64,000 nucleotides of DNA, taken from assembly GCA_964351395.1 (NCBI GenBank), contig CAYGOF010000003.1, forward strand, positions 186,001 to 250,000, in the 5' to 3' direction. The stretch's first letter is position 1. Every line of letters begins with the position of its first letter. This stretch comes from Imperialibacter sp964351395 (GTDB lineage: Bacteria; Bacteroidota; Bacteroidia; Cytophagales; Cyclobacteriaceae). The notes below the pieces were generated by a model. It searched no databases. It saw only the letters and a program-made list of their open reading frames with translations, and was not told where the DNA came from. Positions 8,529 through 17,491 of the stretch are shown here, piece by piece. Position numbers and translations under genes: made by a program.

Positions 8529-9305
8529 ATGATAATTTCTGTAGTAAATCATAAAGGAGGAACAGGGAAAACAACTACCGTTGCAAATCTTGGACGCGCC
8601 TTGTCATTACTGGGGGAAAAGGTACTGCTGGTTGATTTCGATGCCCAAGGCAGCTTATCATATTTATATGGAATTGATGAACATCATGCTACCCTAACCG
8701 AAGTATTTAAGGGTGAATTAAATCTGGAAGAAATTACGGTCCATTCCGAAGAGCTATGTATTCTCCCAGCAAACACTTCTCTGGCAGATATTGAAGTTTC
8801 ATTCACTAACTCAGAAAAGCGTCTTGATCATTTAAGGAATCTTATTGATCAATACAGTCGCCATTTCGACTATGTACTTATAGATTGTCCTCCATCGCTT
8901 TCACTTCTTACTCTGAATGCTATCATTGCTTCAAATGCAGCTATAGTTCCGATGCAAATGGATGTGCTTTCCCTTCGAGGGTTAGATTCAATTGTGAAAA
9001 TTATTGGTGGGCTAGAGGTATTCAACTCTCAAATCGAAATTCTGGGGATTTTAGCGATGATGGTTGACAACCGGAGAAAAATGACATTAGAAATCCGGCA
9101 GCATATTCTTTCCAATTACAATATTAAAATATTGGAAAGTTCCATTAGACCTAGTGTAAAAGCAGCCGAGTCGCCGTCTTTCGGCAAAAGCGTCATTGAC
9201 TATGCACCCTCGTCAAACGCAGCCCAGGATTATAAAAAACTAGCGCTAGAGGTTTTGCAGCTCACGAAATCGAAATCATTTACAAAAAATCAATACATCA
9301 AATAA
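8529..9305 (+). CDS. parA: ParA-family ATPase leading the chemosensory operon
   Basis: A 258-aa ParA/MinD-superfamily ATPase. The deviant Walker A motif KGGTGKTT is at residues 9-16, the A' motif VLLVDFDAQGS at ~33-43 and the Walker B segment YVLIDCPPSLS at ~116-126. No ParB gene or parS repeat follows it. It ends 12 bp before the receptor gene and is co-oriented with the whole che operon. ParA homologues in che operons (ParC of Vibrio, PpfA of Rhodobacter) position chemosensory arrays and segregate them between daughter cells. With a soluble receptor next door, the PpfA/TlpT pairing is the closer precedent. A plasmid-type ParA from the neighbouring mobile DNA is the alternative. Confidence 0.88.
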   Translation: MIISVVNHKGGTGKTTTVANLGRALSLLGEKVLLVDFDAQGSLSYLYGIDEHHATLTEVFKGELNLEEITVHSEELCILPANTSLADIEVSFTNSEKRLDHLRNLIDQYSRHFDYVLIDCPPSLSLLTLNAIIASNAAIVPMQMDVLSLRGLDSIVKIIGGLEVFNSQIEILGILAMMVDNRRKMTLEIRQHILSNYNIKILESSIRPSVKAAESPSFGKSVIDYAPSSNAAQDYKKLALEVLQLTKSKSFTKNQYIK

Positions 9306-9317
9306 ACTCTAATTCAA

Positions 9318-11636
9318 ATGGCACTCGGAAACAATTTGAAGGTGGAAAAGCTGATTGCAAATGGATCGGCAAAACATAAAACTGAATCGACAAACGAAAA
9401 GAAGTCAACAATGGAAACAAATGAAATCACAGCAGAACTAGCTGCAAAGAGCAATGGAAATGGCAACGGAGGTGGAAACGGACATTCCAATGCTCTTATG
9501 CGAGACATGAAAGGACAAATAGACGCCATCAATAGCGCCTTTGCTTTCGTGGAATTCGACGCACTGGGCAACATATTAAACGCCAACGAAATATTTCAGG
9601 AGACAATGGGCTACAAGCTCAAAGACATCAAGGGCGATCATCATAGTATGTTAGTCGATCCAGCTTTTGCCAAGTCACCAGAATACAAAAGGTTTTGGAG
9701 CGATCTTCGGGCTGGTGAATCTCGTACCGGGGAGGTTTCCCGGATCAATAAAAACGGAGAAGTTGTTTGGTTGCTTGCCTCCTATGTTCCGGTAACTGAC
9801 GAGCAGGGAAAGGTGGTGAAAGTAATTAAACTGGCAACAAACATTACTGAATCCAAAATCGAGAACGCTGATTATCAGGGGCAGCTGGATGCGATTGGAA
9901 AATCCCAGGCTGTCATTTCATTCGATATGAGCGGGAACATCGTCGATGCTAACTCTAACTTCCTTGCAGTATTGGGATACACTATCAACGAAATCCGTGG
10001 CAAACACCACAGTATGTTAGTTGATACCGAGTATGCTCAAAGCGGTGCTTACAAAGAATTTTGGAACCGATTGAATCGAGGCGAGTTCGTGTCTGCGGAA
10101 TTCAAAAGAATCGGGAAAGGTGGCAAGGAAGTCTGGATCCAGGCGTCATATAATCCAATTATGGACGCGGCCGGGAACCCCGTTAAAGTAGTGAAATTTG
10201 CCACCGATGTTACGGAACAGAAGCTCAGGAATGCCGATTTTGCCGGCCAACTCGACGCAATTGGAAAGTCCAATGCAGTTATTGAATTTGATGTGGATGG
10301 AACAATCCGGACAGCTAACTCCAATTTTCTCCGGACCGTGGGCTATTCACTAGATGAAATAAAAGGCAAACACCACCGGATTTTTGTTGATTCACAGTAT
10401 GCACAGAGTGCAGAGTACCGAGCGTTCTGGGAGTCGCTTTCGCGCGGCGAGTTTTTGGTAGGTACCTATGAACGCAAAAGCAAGAGGGGAGACAAACTAT
10501 ACCTACAAGCCTCATACAATCCAATCTTAGACTTGAATGGCACTCCTTTCAAAGTAGTAAAATATGCGCTTGATATGACGGAGGTCATTAGAGTAATTAA
10601 GGCGATGGCAAATGGCGATCTTAGTCAAACATGTAATACGGAAGTTGATAATGGAGGACTGACCTCCGAAATCAACAAAGCGCTTGACAACCTCAACACG
10701 GTGATTGACAACATAAGTCAGGGATCCGAAGTAGTTGCTAAATCGTCTGATCTGCTTCAGAGAAAAGTGGAAGATATCAAAAGGAATGCAAGCGAGGTGG
10801 CTACCACCATTACTCAAATGGCGAAGGGGGCACAGGATCAGGCTCAGCGGACTGACGAGTCTTCGAAACTGGCCAACCACGTTTTGACCTCAGCAACCGA
10901 AATGGAGAAAAAAGCCGAAATTATTACTAGGGCAGCAGAAAAGGGTTTGCAAAGCTCAACCCAGGGGATGAAAACGATTCGAAAACTTGTCGAAAATATG
11001 GCGGGAATAAAGACATCTGCTTCGGTGACATCGCAGTCGATTGACGTCCTTACTCAACGCGCACAAGAAATAGCAAGAACACTCAACGTAATCACCGACA
11101 TAGCTAGTCAAACTAACCTGTTGGCGCTCAATGCGGCAATTGAGGCGGCAAGAGCCGGCGATGCAGGACGTGGCTTTGCAGTAGTTGCTGAGGAGATTCG
11201 TAAACTGGCCGAGGATTCAAGGAGGTCGGCCGTCGAAATAGAGAAGATCGTTGGTGATGTACAAAAGGATACCAATGCTGCTGGAAAAGCGATCGAAACC
11301 ATGGAGGTCAGTGTTAAAGAAGGTAACCAATCAAGCGACGAAGCAGAAATGATTTTTAAGGAAATTGCTTCTTCCAGCGAGGAAACATTTGGTGCGTCAA
11401 AAGAAATCCAAACTGCTTCTAGTACGCAAAAAGAGTCCATCACATCTGTGGCAAAAAACATTGAACAGATCGTTGTGGTGTCAGAAGAAACAGCAGCCGG
11501 CTCCCAGCAAGTCGCCAGCTCGAGTCAACAAATGAGTAACGGAATGCTCGACATCGCCAAGGCTGGTGACGAGTTGTCTGCTGTTGCGTCCGAACTTCAG
11601 GCCGGAGCATCTCAATTCATATTGAGGAAAAAATAA
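9318..11636 (+). CDS. Soluble triple-PAS methyl-accepting chemotaxis protein
   Basis: A 772-aa receptor without any transmembrane segment. Residues 1-65 are a Lys-rich, then Asn/Gly-rich flexible tail. PAS domains occupy roughly 70-180, 184-300 and 304-420; each contains a near-identical GxxIxxANxxF core and a K(G/D)HH(S/R) segment. A HAMP-like stretch (VIKAMANGDLSQ) follows at ~424, and the cytoplasmic MCP signalling helices fill the remainder, with the hairpin tip QTNLLALNAAIEAARAGDAG around 598. Glu/Gln-rich methylation-type helices flank the tip. There is no C-terminal CheR-tethering pentapeptide (it ends FILRKK). The PAS triplication suggests sensing of an internal redox, haem or flavin signal. 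It should form cytoplasmic arrays with CheA/CheW. Confidence 0.93.
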   Translation: MALGNNLKVEKLIANGSAKHKTESTNEKKSTMETNEITAELAAKSNGNGNGGGNGHSNALMRDMKGQIDAINSAFAFVEFDALGNILNANEIFQETMGYKLKDIKGDHHSMLVDPAFAKSPEYKRFWSDLRAGESRTGEVSRINKNGEVVWLLASYVPVTDEQGKVVKVIKLATNITESKIENADYQGQLDAIGKSQAVISFDMSGNIVDANSNFLAVLGYTINEIRGKHHSMLVDTEYAQSGAYKEFWNRLNRGEFVSAEFKRIGKGGKEVWIQASYNPIMDAAGNPVKVVKFATDVTEQKLRNADFAGQLDAIGKSNAVIEFDVDGTIRTANSNFLRTVGYSLDEIKGKHHRIFVDSQYAQSAEYRAFWESLSRGEFLVGTYERKSKRGDKLYLQASYNPILDLNGTPFKVVKYALDMTEVIRVIKAMANGDLSQTCNTEVDNGGLTSEINKALDNLNTVIDNISQGSEVVAKSSDLLQRKVEDIKRNASEVATTITQMAKGAQDQAQRTDESSKLANHVLTSATEMEKKAEIITRAAEKGLQSSTQGMKTIRKLVENMAGIKTSASVTSQSIDVLTQRAQEIARTLNVITDIASQTNLLALNAAIEAARAGDAGRGFAVVAEEIRKLAEDSRRSAVEIEKIVGDVQKDTNAAGKAIETMEVSVKEGNQSSDEAEMIFKEIASSSEETFGASKEIQTASSTQKESITSVAKNIEQIVVVSEETAAGSQQVASSSQQMSNGMLDIAKAGDELSAVASELQAGASQFILRKK

Positions 11637-11766
11637 TTTGCTACAATCATTACTTCTACTCTAAGGTTCAGTCTTCTAAACTTTTGATTCTCAATACTAT
11701 TTGTGAGTTCAAACGGATAGCGGCAGGAGTGGGGGTTTAGATTCAGGAAAATAAACACCAATTGAA

Positions 11767-12294
11767 ATGAGCAAAGAAAAACACAATACAAACGATGCAA
11801 CCACAAATACCGCAGATCATCAGCAAATAGTGGTTTTCAAACTTGGTCAGGAGGAATACGGGCTGCACATTGACCAAATAAAGGAAGTTGTCATTGCACC
11901 GGACATCACTATTCTACCTCTGTCACCCCCGTTTATTAAAGGAGTAGCCAATATCAGGGGGAATATCATAGCGATTCTTGACTTGTTAGAAAAGTTCAAG
12001 TTGACGGATGATACGAGGGAACTTGAGGGCAACAGTTTTGTGCTCGTGATCGAAAGTGAAGAATACAAGATGGGCGTCCTTGTTAAAGAAGTCCCCAATA
12101 CACTTTCTATTCCCAGTTCATGTATCGAAGAAGCTTTTTTTAGAAGTGACCATCAGGATGAGCTAAACTACATAACTGGGATCGCCAAACTCGATAAACG
12201 TTTGATCATCTTGATCGACATTTTCCAGGTTTTTGATAAAAAAGAAGTTGGTCAAATACTTAAAAAACAAGCATTGGCAGTGGGTGCGGTATGA
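11767..12294 (+). CDS. cheW: Chemotaxis coupling protein CheW
   Basis: A 175-aa CheW: after a ~20-residue hydrophilic N-terminus, a single CheW beta-barrel domain (QIVVFKLGQEEYGLHIDQIK through the C-terminus), with the usual PPFIKGVANIRGNIIAILDL receptor/CheA-contact loop. It bridges the receptor and CheA. Its stop overlaps the cheD start by 4 bp (ATGA). It is longer than typical CheW (about 150-160 aa) because of both tails. Confidence 0.94.
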   Translation: MSKEKHNTNDATTNTADHQQIVVFKLGQEEYGLHIDQIKEVVIAPDITILPLSPPFIKGVANIRGNIIAILDLLEKFKLTDDTRELEGNSFVLVIESEEYKMGVLVKEVPNTLSIPSSCIEEAFFRSDHQDELNYITGIAKLDKRLIILIDIFQVFDKKEVGQILKKQALAVGAV

Positions 12295-12749
12295 TTATCC
12301 AAAAGGTGCTTCTAATCAACGATGTCGACGTCAGCAATGAACCAAGAATCTACACTTGTTATGGACTGGGTTCCTGTGTAGGCTTGTTTATTGAAGATAG
12401 GAAGAATAAGATCTGCGGAGGCACACACATCCCACTTCCCAAACGGATCGAAGGATGCGAATTGGAAGATGCCGCAACGCTGATAGCGAGCATGCTAAAC
12501 CAATTTACCGAAAAAGGAAGCGACCTATTGACGCTGAGAGCCAAATTGGCTGGTGGGGCACTTTTATATAGCAACTCCATCGACATCGGGGCTCAGAATG
12601 TAAAGACAGTGCTAACCAACCTTATCCAGAAAAAGGTATTTATTGTGGCAATGGATGTGGGGGGGCGATTAGCCAGAACCGTTTCTTACAACAGCGTAAG
12701 TGGAGAACTCCTCGTTACAAATTCCAATCGATCAAAGCTTAGTATTTAA
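12291..12749 (+). CDS. cheD: Chemoreceptor glutamine deamidase CheD
   Basis: A 152-aa CheD. The catalytic triad is recognisable as Thr22, Cys29 in GLGSCV, and His46 in GGTHIPLP. CheD deamidates receptor glutamines to create methylation sites, and is regulated by CheC in Bacillus-type systems; a CheC gene is present downstream. The GGTHIPLP segment replaces the more common AHxxLP. It is translationally coupled to cheW; a 155-bp gap separates it from cheY. Confidence 0.9.
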   Translation: MIIQKVLLINDVDVSNEPRIYTCYGLGSCVGLFIEDRKNKICGGTHIPLPKRIEGCELEDAATLIASMLNQFTEKGSDLLTLRAKLAGGALLYSNSIDIGAQNVKTVLTNLIQKKVFIVAMDVGGRLARTVSYNSVSGELLVTNSNRSKLSI

Positions 12750-12904
12750 TATTAATCCCATGGAATAGCCATAAGGAATGCCATACCGGACGAGAATGAA
12801 TAAAGGCATTTAAACTGACGACTTTGTTTCTTAAAGGGATTTAGCTATTCCTGCTTCAGCGGACCGACAGAACCAGTGACCATTGAAAAACAAATTTTAT
12901 ACAC

Positions 12905-13267
12905 ATGAAAAAGAACGTATTAATTGTGGATGACTCGTTTTACATGCGCACCCTCATCAAGGACACACTAGAAGGCGCTGGATTCCAAGTCATAGGAATG
13001 GCGGAAAATGGAGAGGAGGCCATAGACCTGGCTTTTTCTCTTCGCCCAGATATAATTACACTAGACAACAACCTGCCCGATATGATCGGCACTGATATAC
13101 TGCATGTCTATGCCGAAGAAGGCCTTCCTTCCAAAGTGATTATGGTCAGCGCCAATGGACACGAGTCAATTATTCGAGAGGGGCTTAGCCAAGGCGCAAA
13201 AGCCTATCTGCTGAAACCTTTTACAGGAGAAGAGCTTCTAACAGAGTTAAATAAGCTCTTTGTATGA
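12905..13267 (+). CDS. cheY: CheY-type single-domain response regulator
   Basis: A 120-aa stand-alone receiver. The acid pocket (VDD at 8-10), the phospho-acceptor Asp54 (ITLDNNLPD), the switch Ser (MVSANG) and Lys in LLKPF are all present. It is the soluble output of the CheA in this operon. No flagellar motor is expected in this lineage, so the target is more likely the gliding machinery or another process. It overlaps cheB by the ATGATG junction at 13264-13269. Confidence 0.92.
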   Translation: MKKNVLIVDDSFYMRTLIKDTLEGAGFQVIGMAENGEEAIDLAFSLRPDIITLDNNLPDMIGTDILHVYAEEGLPSKVIMVSANGHESIIREGLSQGAKAYLLKPFTGEELLTELNKLFV

Positions 13268-14301
13268 TGAAAAAGAGATCAACAAAGATAAAAACGCTTT
13301 TAATTGAGGACTCGGGCCTGATGAGAATTCTACTGGCTGACGCCCTCAGAAGTGACGACTCAATTGAAGTAATCGCTACGGCTTCCAATGGGCTTGAAGG
13401 TGTCGAAAAGGCAAAAAAGCTCAGGCCTGATGTAGTAATTACAGACATGGTTATGCCCGACTATGATGGACTATTTGTGGTTCAGTCATTGATGAGAGCA
13501 ATGCCGCTACCAATCATATTGTTGAGCTCCCTTGAAAGGGCCAACCCACAAATTTTTGATGCATTAAAAGAAGGAGCTTTCGATTTTATTGAAAAACCAA
13601 AAAAGCCGAATGATGAAGCTGAAAGGTCATTGTTGATTAACATGGTGAAAGCCGCTTCCCAGGCGAATAATCTCAAAATAACCGTTCCCTTGAAAAAAAA
13701 TGGGCACTCGATTCCAACAATTGCAGCAGCTCTGAAATACGATATCTTAACAATTGGAGCTTCTACCGGAGGTCCGAGCGCGGTTGAGTTCATTCTTAAT
13801 AACCTCCCTCATAGCTTACCAATACCCGTACTAATTGCTCAGCACATGCCGCAACATTTCATAGCGTCGTACGCAAACAGGTTGAGCGAATCAACAGGAT
13901 TCAAGGTAAACGTTTCAAAAAATGACGAGCCAATTCTTGGTAACCATGTATACCTGGCGCCAGGCACCTCTAACCTGCGAGTTGATTTGGTTGGTGGAAT
14001 ACCCCGGACCTATTTTGAGAAGAAGGTTTTCAAAGAATTTAATGATCCGTCGATAGACTGCTTGATGGAATCCGTTGCTGACGTTTATAGCAAGAGAGCA
14101 TTTGGAGTGATATTGACAGGAATGGGTAAAGACGGGGCTTTAGGCCTGAAAAAGATCAATGAGCAGGGAGGTCTCACTATTTCCGAAGATGAATCGACTT
14201 CCGTTGTTTATGGAATGCCCAGAGTAGCGTTTGAAACGGGTGCCGCATCCAGAACAATTCCACTAAATGAGATTCCGAACTTTATAATTAGTCAGCTATG
14301 A
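13264..14301 (+). CDS. cheB: Chemoreceptor methylesterase CheB
   Basis: A 345-aa two-domain CheB. An N-terminal receiver has the acceptor Asp61 (VITDMVMPDYDG). The C-terminal methylesterase starts near residue 158 with the Ser167 nucleophile in IGASTGGPSA, His194 in IAQHMP and Asp290 in GMGKDGA completing the catalytic triad. It removes methyl groups from the receptor when phosphorylated by CheA, opposing CheR. The reading frame overlaps cheY at its start and cheA at its end (4 bp). Confidence 0.95.
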   Translation: MMKKRSTKIKTLLIEDSGLMRILLADALRSDDSIEVIATASNGLEGVEKAKKLRPDVVITDMVMPDYDGLFVVQSLMRAMPLPIILLSSLERANPQIFDALKEGAFDFIEKPKKPNDEAERSLLINMVKAASQANNLKITVPLKKNGHSIPTIAAALKYDILTIGASTGGPSAVEFILNNLPHSLPIPVLIAQHMPQHFIASYANRLSESTGFKVNVSKNDEPILGNHVYLAPGTSNLRVDLVGGIPRTYFEKKVFKEFNDPSIDCLMESVADVYSKRAFGVILTGMGKDGALGLKKINEQGGLTISEDESTSVVYGMPRVAFETGAASRTIPLNEIPNFIISQL

Positions 14302-16013
14302 GTAATAGTAAAAAAGAGAGCGAATATCTTGAAATTTTTCTGTCTGAGGCTATAGAAAATAGCGCAGAATTAAATCGACTTCTCATTGTGCTTGAGAAGA
14401 ATATTAATGACAAGCGGGCGATCCAGTCCTTATTCAGAATCACACATACCTTGAAAGGCAATGCGTCAGGTATGGGCTATGAAGAAATTGCAGCCATGGC
14501 GCATATTCTTGAAGACTTCTTTGGCGAAGTGAGAGAGGGCCGAATTGTACTTGAAGGCGACCTGTTTGCGTCTATATTTAGGGCTTCCGATGTACTGACA
14601 GAACTAATTAATGCAATAAAAGAGCCGAAGGAAGTCAAATATAAAGGTATCAAAGCGAAGATTGAAGTACTAATAAGGAATGCAAGAAAGGAAGGCGAAA
14701 GAGCCCAACCAGGCCAAAACGTTTCGACCGGCGAGGAATCTTCAGGAGATATAAACGAGGCCGAGGATGATTTTGAAAGCGATAGCACAAATATTACTAT
14801 CTCGGATTTAGTTCAGGTGCCGGTAAAAAAGCTCGATAACTTATTGAATCTGGTAGGCGAGCTGATTATCGAGCGTGACCGCCTTTTGGCAGGCCGCTCC
14901 GATTCGTCTCCTGCGACCGACTATGCTCGTTTGAGTAGAATTTCCTCAGACCTGCAATATTCAGTAATGGACGTCAGGCTCGTGCAGGTCGGATTTTTGC
15001 TTAATAAGTTCCATAGAATTGTAAGAGATGTCTCTGCTAAAGAGGGAAAGCTAGTCAATCTTAAGCTTGAGGGAACTGAAACCGAAATTGACCGAAGCAT
15101 TTTACACGTCATTAGTGATTCTCTGATTCACCTCATCCGAAACTCGGTTGGTCATGGCGTTGAGTTGCCGGATAAACGAACGAAAGCCGGCAAAATTGAG
15201 GCAGGCACTGTTACGATTGCTGCCACTAGTGAGTCCGACACGGTATTTATTCGGGTGAAAGATGATGGTGCAGGCATTGACCCTCAAAAAATTAAAGAGA
15301 AGGCAATACTTAAGGGATTGGTGACAAGACCGGAAGCTGATCAAATGACAAATGGAGACCTTATCATGCTCATTTTTGAGCCTGGGTTTTCAACAATGGA
15401 CGAAGTTACGTCTGTTTCTGGTAGAGGAGTGGGTATGGATGTGGTCAAAAAAGCCATTGACTCCGTTGGTGGTACTGTGCAAGTCGACTCAATCATGGGC
15501 GAAGGCACAATATTTACGTTAAGTCTTCCTGCATCCATGGCAGTCAAAGCAACCCTGCTTTGTAACGTATCAGATCAAACCTACGCGATTCCCCTGGCCT
15601 ACACAGAGTCGGTAATATCTATTTATCGATCGGAAGTTCATAAAACAGGGCAAGGCTTAGTGGTTGTTCATCAGGAAAAGGCTATCAACTTGATATTCCT
15701 TGAAGAAGTTTTTGACCGGGCTATTAGTTCTGGCGATAAAAAAATTGGACGTTTTGATTCGCTCCATCCAGAGCAGAAGCTAGATGTGGTGCTTATCTCC
15801 TTTAACGGGAAGAAAATTGGGCTAATCGTTAATAAGCTACTTCAGCAAAAGGAGATTGTTGAGAAGCCCTTGAGCAAGCCGTATGAATTTCATCCTTTTT
15901 TTAGTGGGGTAACGATTTTGGGCAGCGGCAGCGTTTGCCTTGTGCTTAATATTCCCGGACTGATTACCTTTTTAACTACCTCACAACAAAAAAGATATGT
16001 CAAAAACAACTAA
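14298..16013 (+). CDS. cheA: Histidine kinase CheA (short form without P2)
   Basis: A 571-aa CheA. The P1 HPt domain carries the phosphorylated His50 in RITHTLKGNASGMGY. A ~60-residue acidic linker (ESSGDINEAEDDFESDS) then replaces the P2 CheY/CheB-docking domain. Next come P3 dimerization (LVQVPVKKLDNLLNLVGEL), the P4 ATPase (N box HLIRNSVGHGVE, G1 DDGAGID, G2 SGRGVGMDVVKKAI) and the P5 CheW-like domain. The N box has Gly where most CheA proteins have Asp (NxxDHG becomes NxxGHG). The missing P2 suggests direct, faster or less selective phosphotransfer to CheY and CheB. It overlaps cheB and cheC at either end. Confidence 0.95.
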   Translation: MSNSKKESEYLEIFLSEAIENSAELNRLLIVLEKNINDKRAIQSLFRITHTLKGNASGMGYEEIAAMAHILEDFFGEVREGRIVLEGDLFASIFRASDVLTELINAIKEPKEVKYKGIKAKIEVLIRNARKEGERAQPGQNVSTGEESSGDINEAEDDFESDSTNITISDLVQVPVKKLDNLLNLVGELIIERDRLLAGRSDSSPATDYARLSRISSDLQYSVMDVRLVQVGFLLNKFHRIVRDVSAKEGKLVNLKLEGTETEIDRSILHVISDSLIHLIRNSVGHGVELPDKRTKAGKIEAGTVTIAATSESDTVFIRVKDDGAGIDPQKIKEKAILKGLVTRPEADQMTNGDLIMLIFEPGFSTMDEVTSVSGRGVGMDVVKKAIDSVGGTVQVDSIMGEGTIFTLSLPASMAVKATLLCNVSDQTYAIPLAYTESVISIYRSEVHKTGQGLVVVHQEKAINLIFLEEVFDRAISSGDKKIGRFDSLHPEQKLDVVLISFNGKKIGLIVNKLLQQKEIVEKPLSKPYEFHPFFSGVTILGSGSVCLVLNIPGLITFLTTSQQKRYVKNN

Positions 16014-16611
16014 CTGCCAGCCATTTAACGAATCGGCAGCCACTTTACTAAGTAGTGCCCTACATCTAGGATACCTTAGTGCGACTAAATCGATTGGCAA
16101 GTTTGCAAGATCGCCGTTAAAATTTGAAGCTAGCCTTCCTTGTTTGAATAAATCTGATATTTATCTTTTGAAAGCGTCTAAGAATCTGCCGGAAAAAGAG
16201 TACGATTTTTTTCTCAGTATCGACTATTTTGGTGGTGTTTCCGGCAAACTCTATCTTCTGCTCACAGCCGAAGAACTAGAGGCTATTAATCACGAGGCGA
16301 TGAGCGTCAAAAACCTCGGGTTGGCATTTAAGGCAGATTTCGCAAAAGAACTGACCAATATTCTATCTGCCTCTATTTTTGATAAAGTTTCATTGGGCCT
16401 GGAGGAAAAGATTCGGATTGACACTCCAAAATTTTCCAAAAAAACTAAAGACACCATTTCTGAGGTTATTTTCGATGACTTTTTTGGACATGCTGACCAA
16501 TTAGTTTTTACATCGTCGATGATAGCTTTTAATGAAGCCATTAAGCCGGTTCTGATCATCGTAATGGCACCTTCTCGAACGCCGTTAGAAATTTTATATG
16601 AGCTTGGGTAA
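15997..16611 (+). CDS. cheC: CheC-like CheY-phosphatase / CheD regulator
   Basis: A 204-aa CheC/CheX/FliY-fold protein starting inside the last codons of cheA (17-bp overlap). One ExxN active-site helix is clear (Glu118 and Asn121 in FAKELTNILSAS). The equivalent N-terminal helix (FNESAATLLSSALHLGYLSA) lacks the ExxN pair, so only one catalytic centre remains. CheC dephosphorylates CheY-P and controls CheD deamidase activity, consistent with cheD in the same operon. Confidence 0.78.
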   Translation: MSKTTNCQPFNESAATLLSSALHLGYLSATKSIGKFARSPLKFEASLPCLNKSDIYLLKASKNLPEKEYDFFLSIDYFGGVSGKLYLLLTAEELEAINHEAMSVKNLGLAFKADFAKELTNILSASIFDKVSLGLEEKIRIDTPKFSKKTKDTISEVIFDDFFGHADQLVFTSSMIAFNEAIKPVLIIVMAPSRTPLEILYELG

Positions 16612-16649
16612 AAGTCGAAAATTATTGTTCAAACTGACATTAGTAAGAA

Positions 16650-17489
16650 ATGCACGCATCGCCAAATCGAGAAGCTATTGAGATATCTGACGAAGAACTT
16701 AAGTCGCTTACGGATGTAATCCATAGCCGCCATGGTATCGATTTCAGTACCTACGAACCAAAATCGCTCAAGCGGAGGATTTTAAGGGCACTACATGTAT
16801 TTGATTTTCCTTCAGTGTGCGATCTCTGGATGTACATCCAAAAAGAACGGATGTTTATATACGAATTTATGGATGTTATCAGCGTTGGCCTCACATCGAT
16901 GTTTCGCGACCCTCAGCTTTGGCAAACTCTTCGTCAAATGCTTGAAAAAGAATGGAGAACTAAAGCAGGCTTGAATATTTGGCATGCGGGATGCTCAACT
17001 GGCGAGGAGGTTTATTCAATGGGTATTGTGTTGAAGGAGGCCAATTTCAAGGGCGAATTTCAGGCCTTGGCAACTGACATCAGCAATCTGGCAATCTCAA
17101 AAGCAAAACTAGGTGAATACAGCCTGGTAAGTAAAACTGAATACGAGAGAAATTATCTGGAATATAACCCTACATCATTTTTTCATCGGCATTGCGCTTC
17201 ATCAAGTACAGGGTTAAAAATGAATGAAGATATTATAAACCATGTAACTTTTATGCACCACAACCTGATTACGGATCCTTTCAGGTCGAAGTTTGACATC
17301 ATTTTTTGCCGAAACGTGATGATTTATTTTGACAATGGTGCCAAGAAGATGCTTTTTGAAAAGTTTTATGAGGCGCTGAACCCTGGTGGATTGTTAGTCA
17401 TAGGCTTTTATGATGCAGTGCTGCCAATTGCAGATTCAACTAAGTTTAAGGTATTAGACATGAACGCTAAGATTTTTGTAAAGGATTGA
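16650..17489 (+). CDS. cheR: Chemoreceptor methyltransferase CheR
   Basis: A 279-aa CheR with the N-terminal helical domain (residues ~12-75) and the SAM-dependent methyltransferase domain. LTSMFRDP (81-88) matches the family TxFFRD motif, the SAM-binding loop is HAGCSTGEE (112-120), ATDIS follows, and FDIIFCRNVMIYF is the acceptor-side motif. It methylates receptor glutamates, opposing CheB. The receptor lacks a C-terminal tether, so CheR must act directly on the helical bundle. It is the last canonical che gene, 38 bp after cheC. Confidence 0.94.
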   Translation: MHASPNREAIEISDEELKSLTDVIHSRHGIDFSTYEPKSLKRRILRALHVFDFPSVCDLWMYIQKERMFIYEFMDVISVGLTSMFRDPQLWQTLRQMLEKEWRTKAGLNIWHAGCSTGEEVYSMGIVLKEANFKGEFQALATDISNLAISKAKLGEYSLVSKTEYERNYLEYNPTSFFHRHCASSSTGLKMNEDIINHVTFMHHNLITDPFRSKFDIIFCRNVMIYFDNGAKKMLFEKFYEALNPGGLLVIGFYDAVLPIADSTKFKVLDMNAKIFVKD

Positions 17490-17491
17490 AA

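Noticed and set aside
8529..9305. Plasmid-type partition locus (parA with parB and parS)
   Set aside because: No parB gene or centromere repeat follows; the gene runs into the chemosensory operon 12 bp later. The 5.7-5.9 kb array is ~2.6 kb away and not linked by any shared operon.
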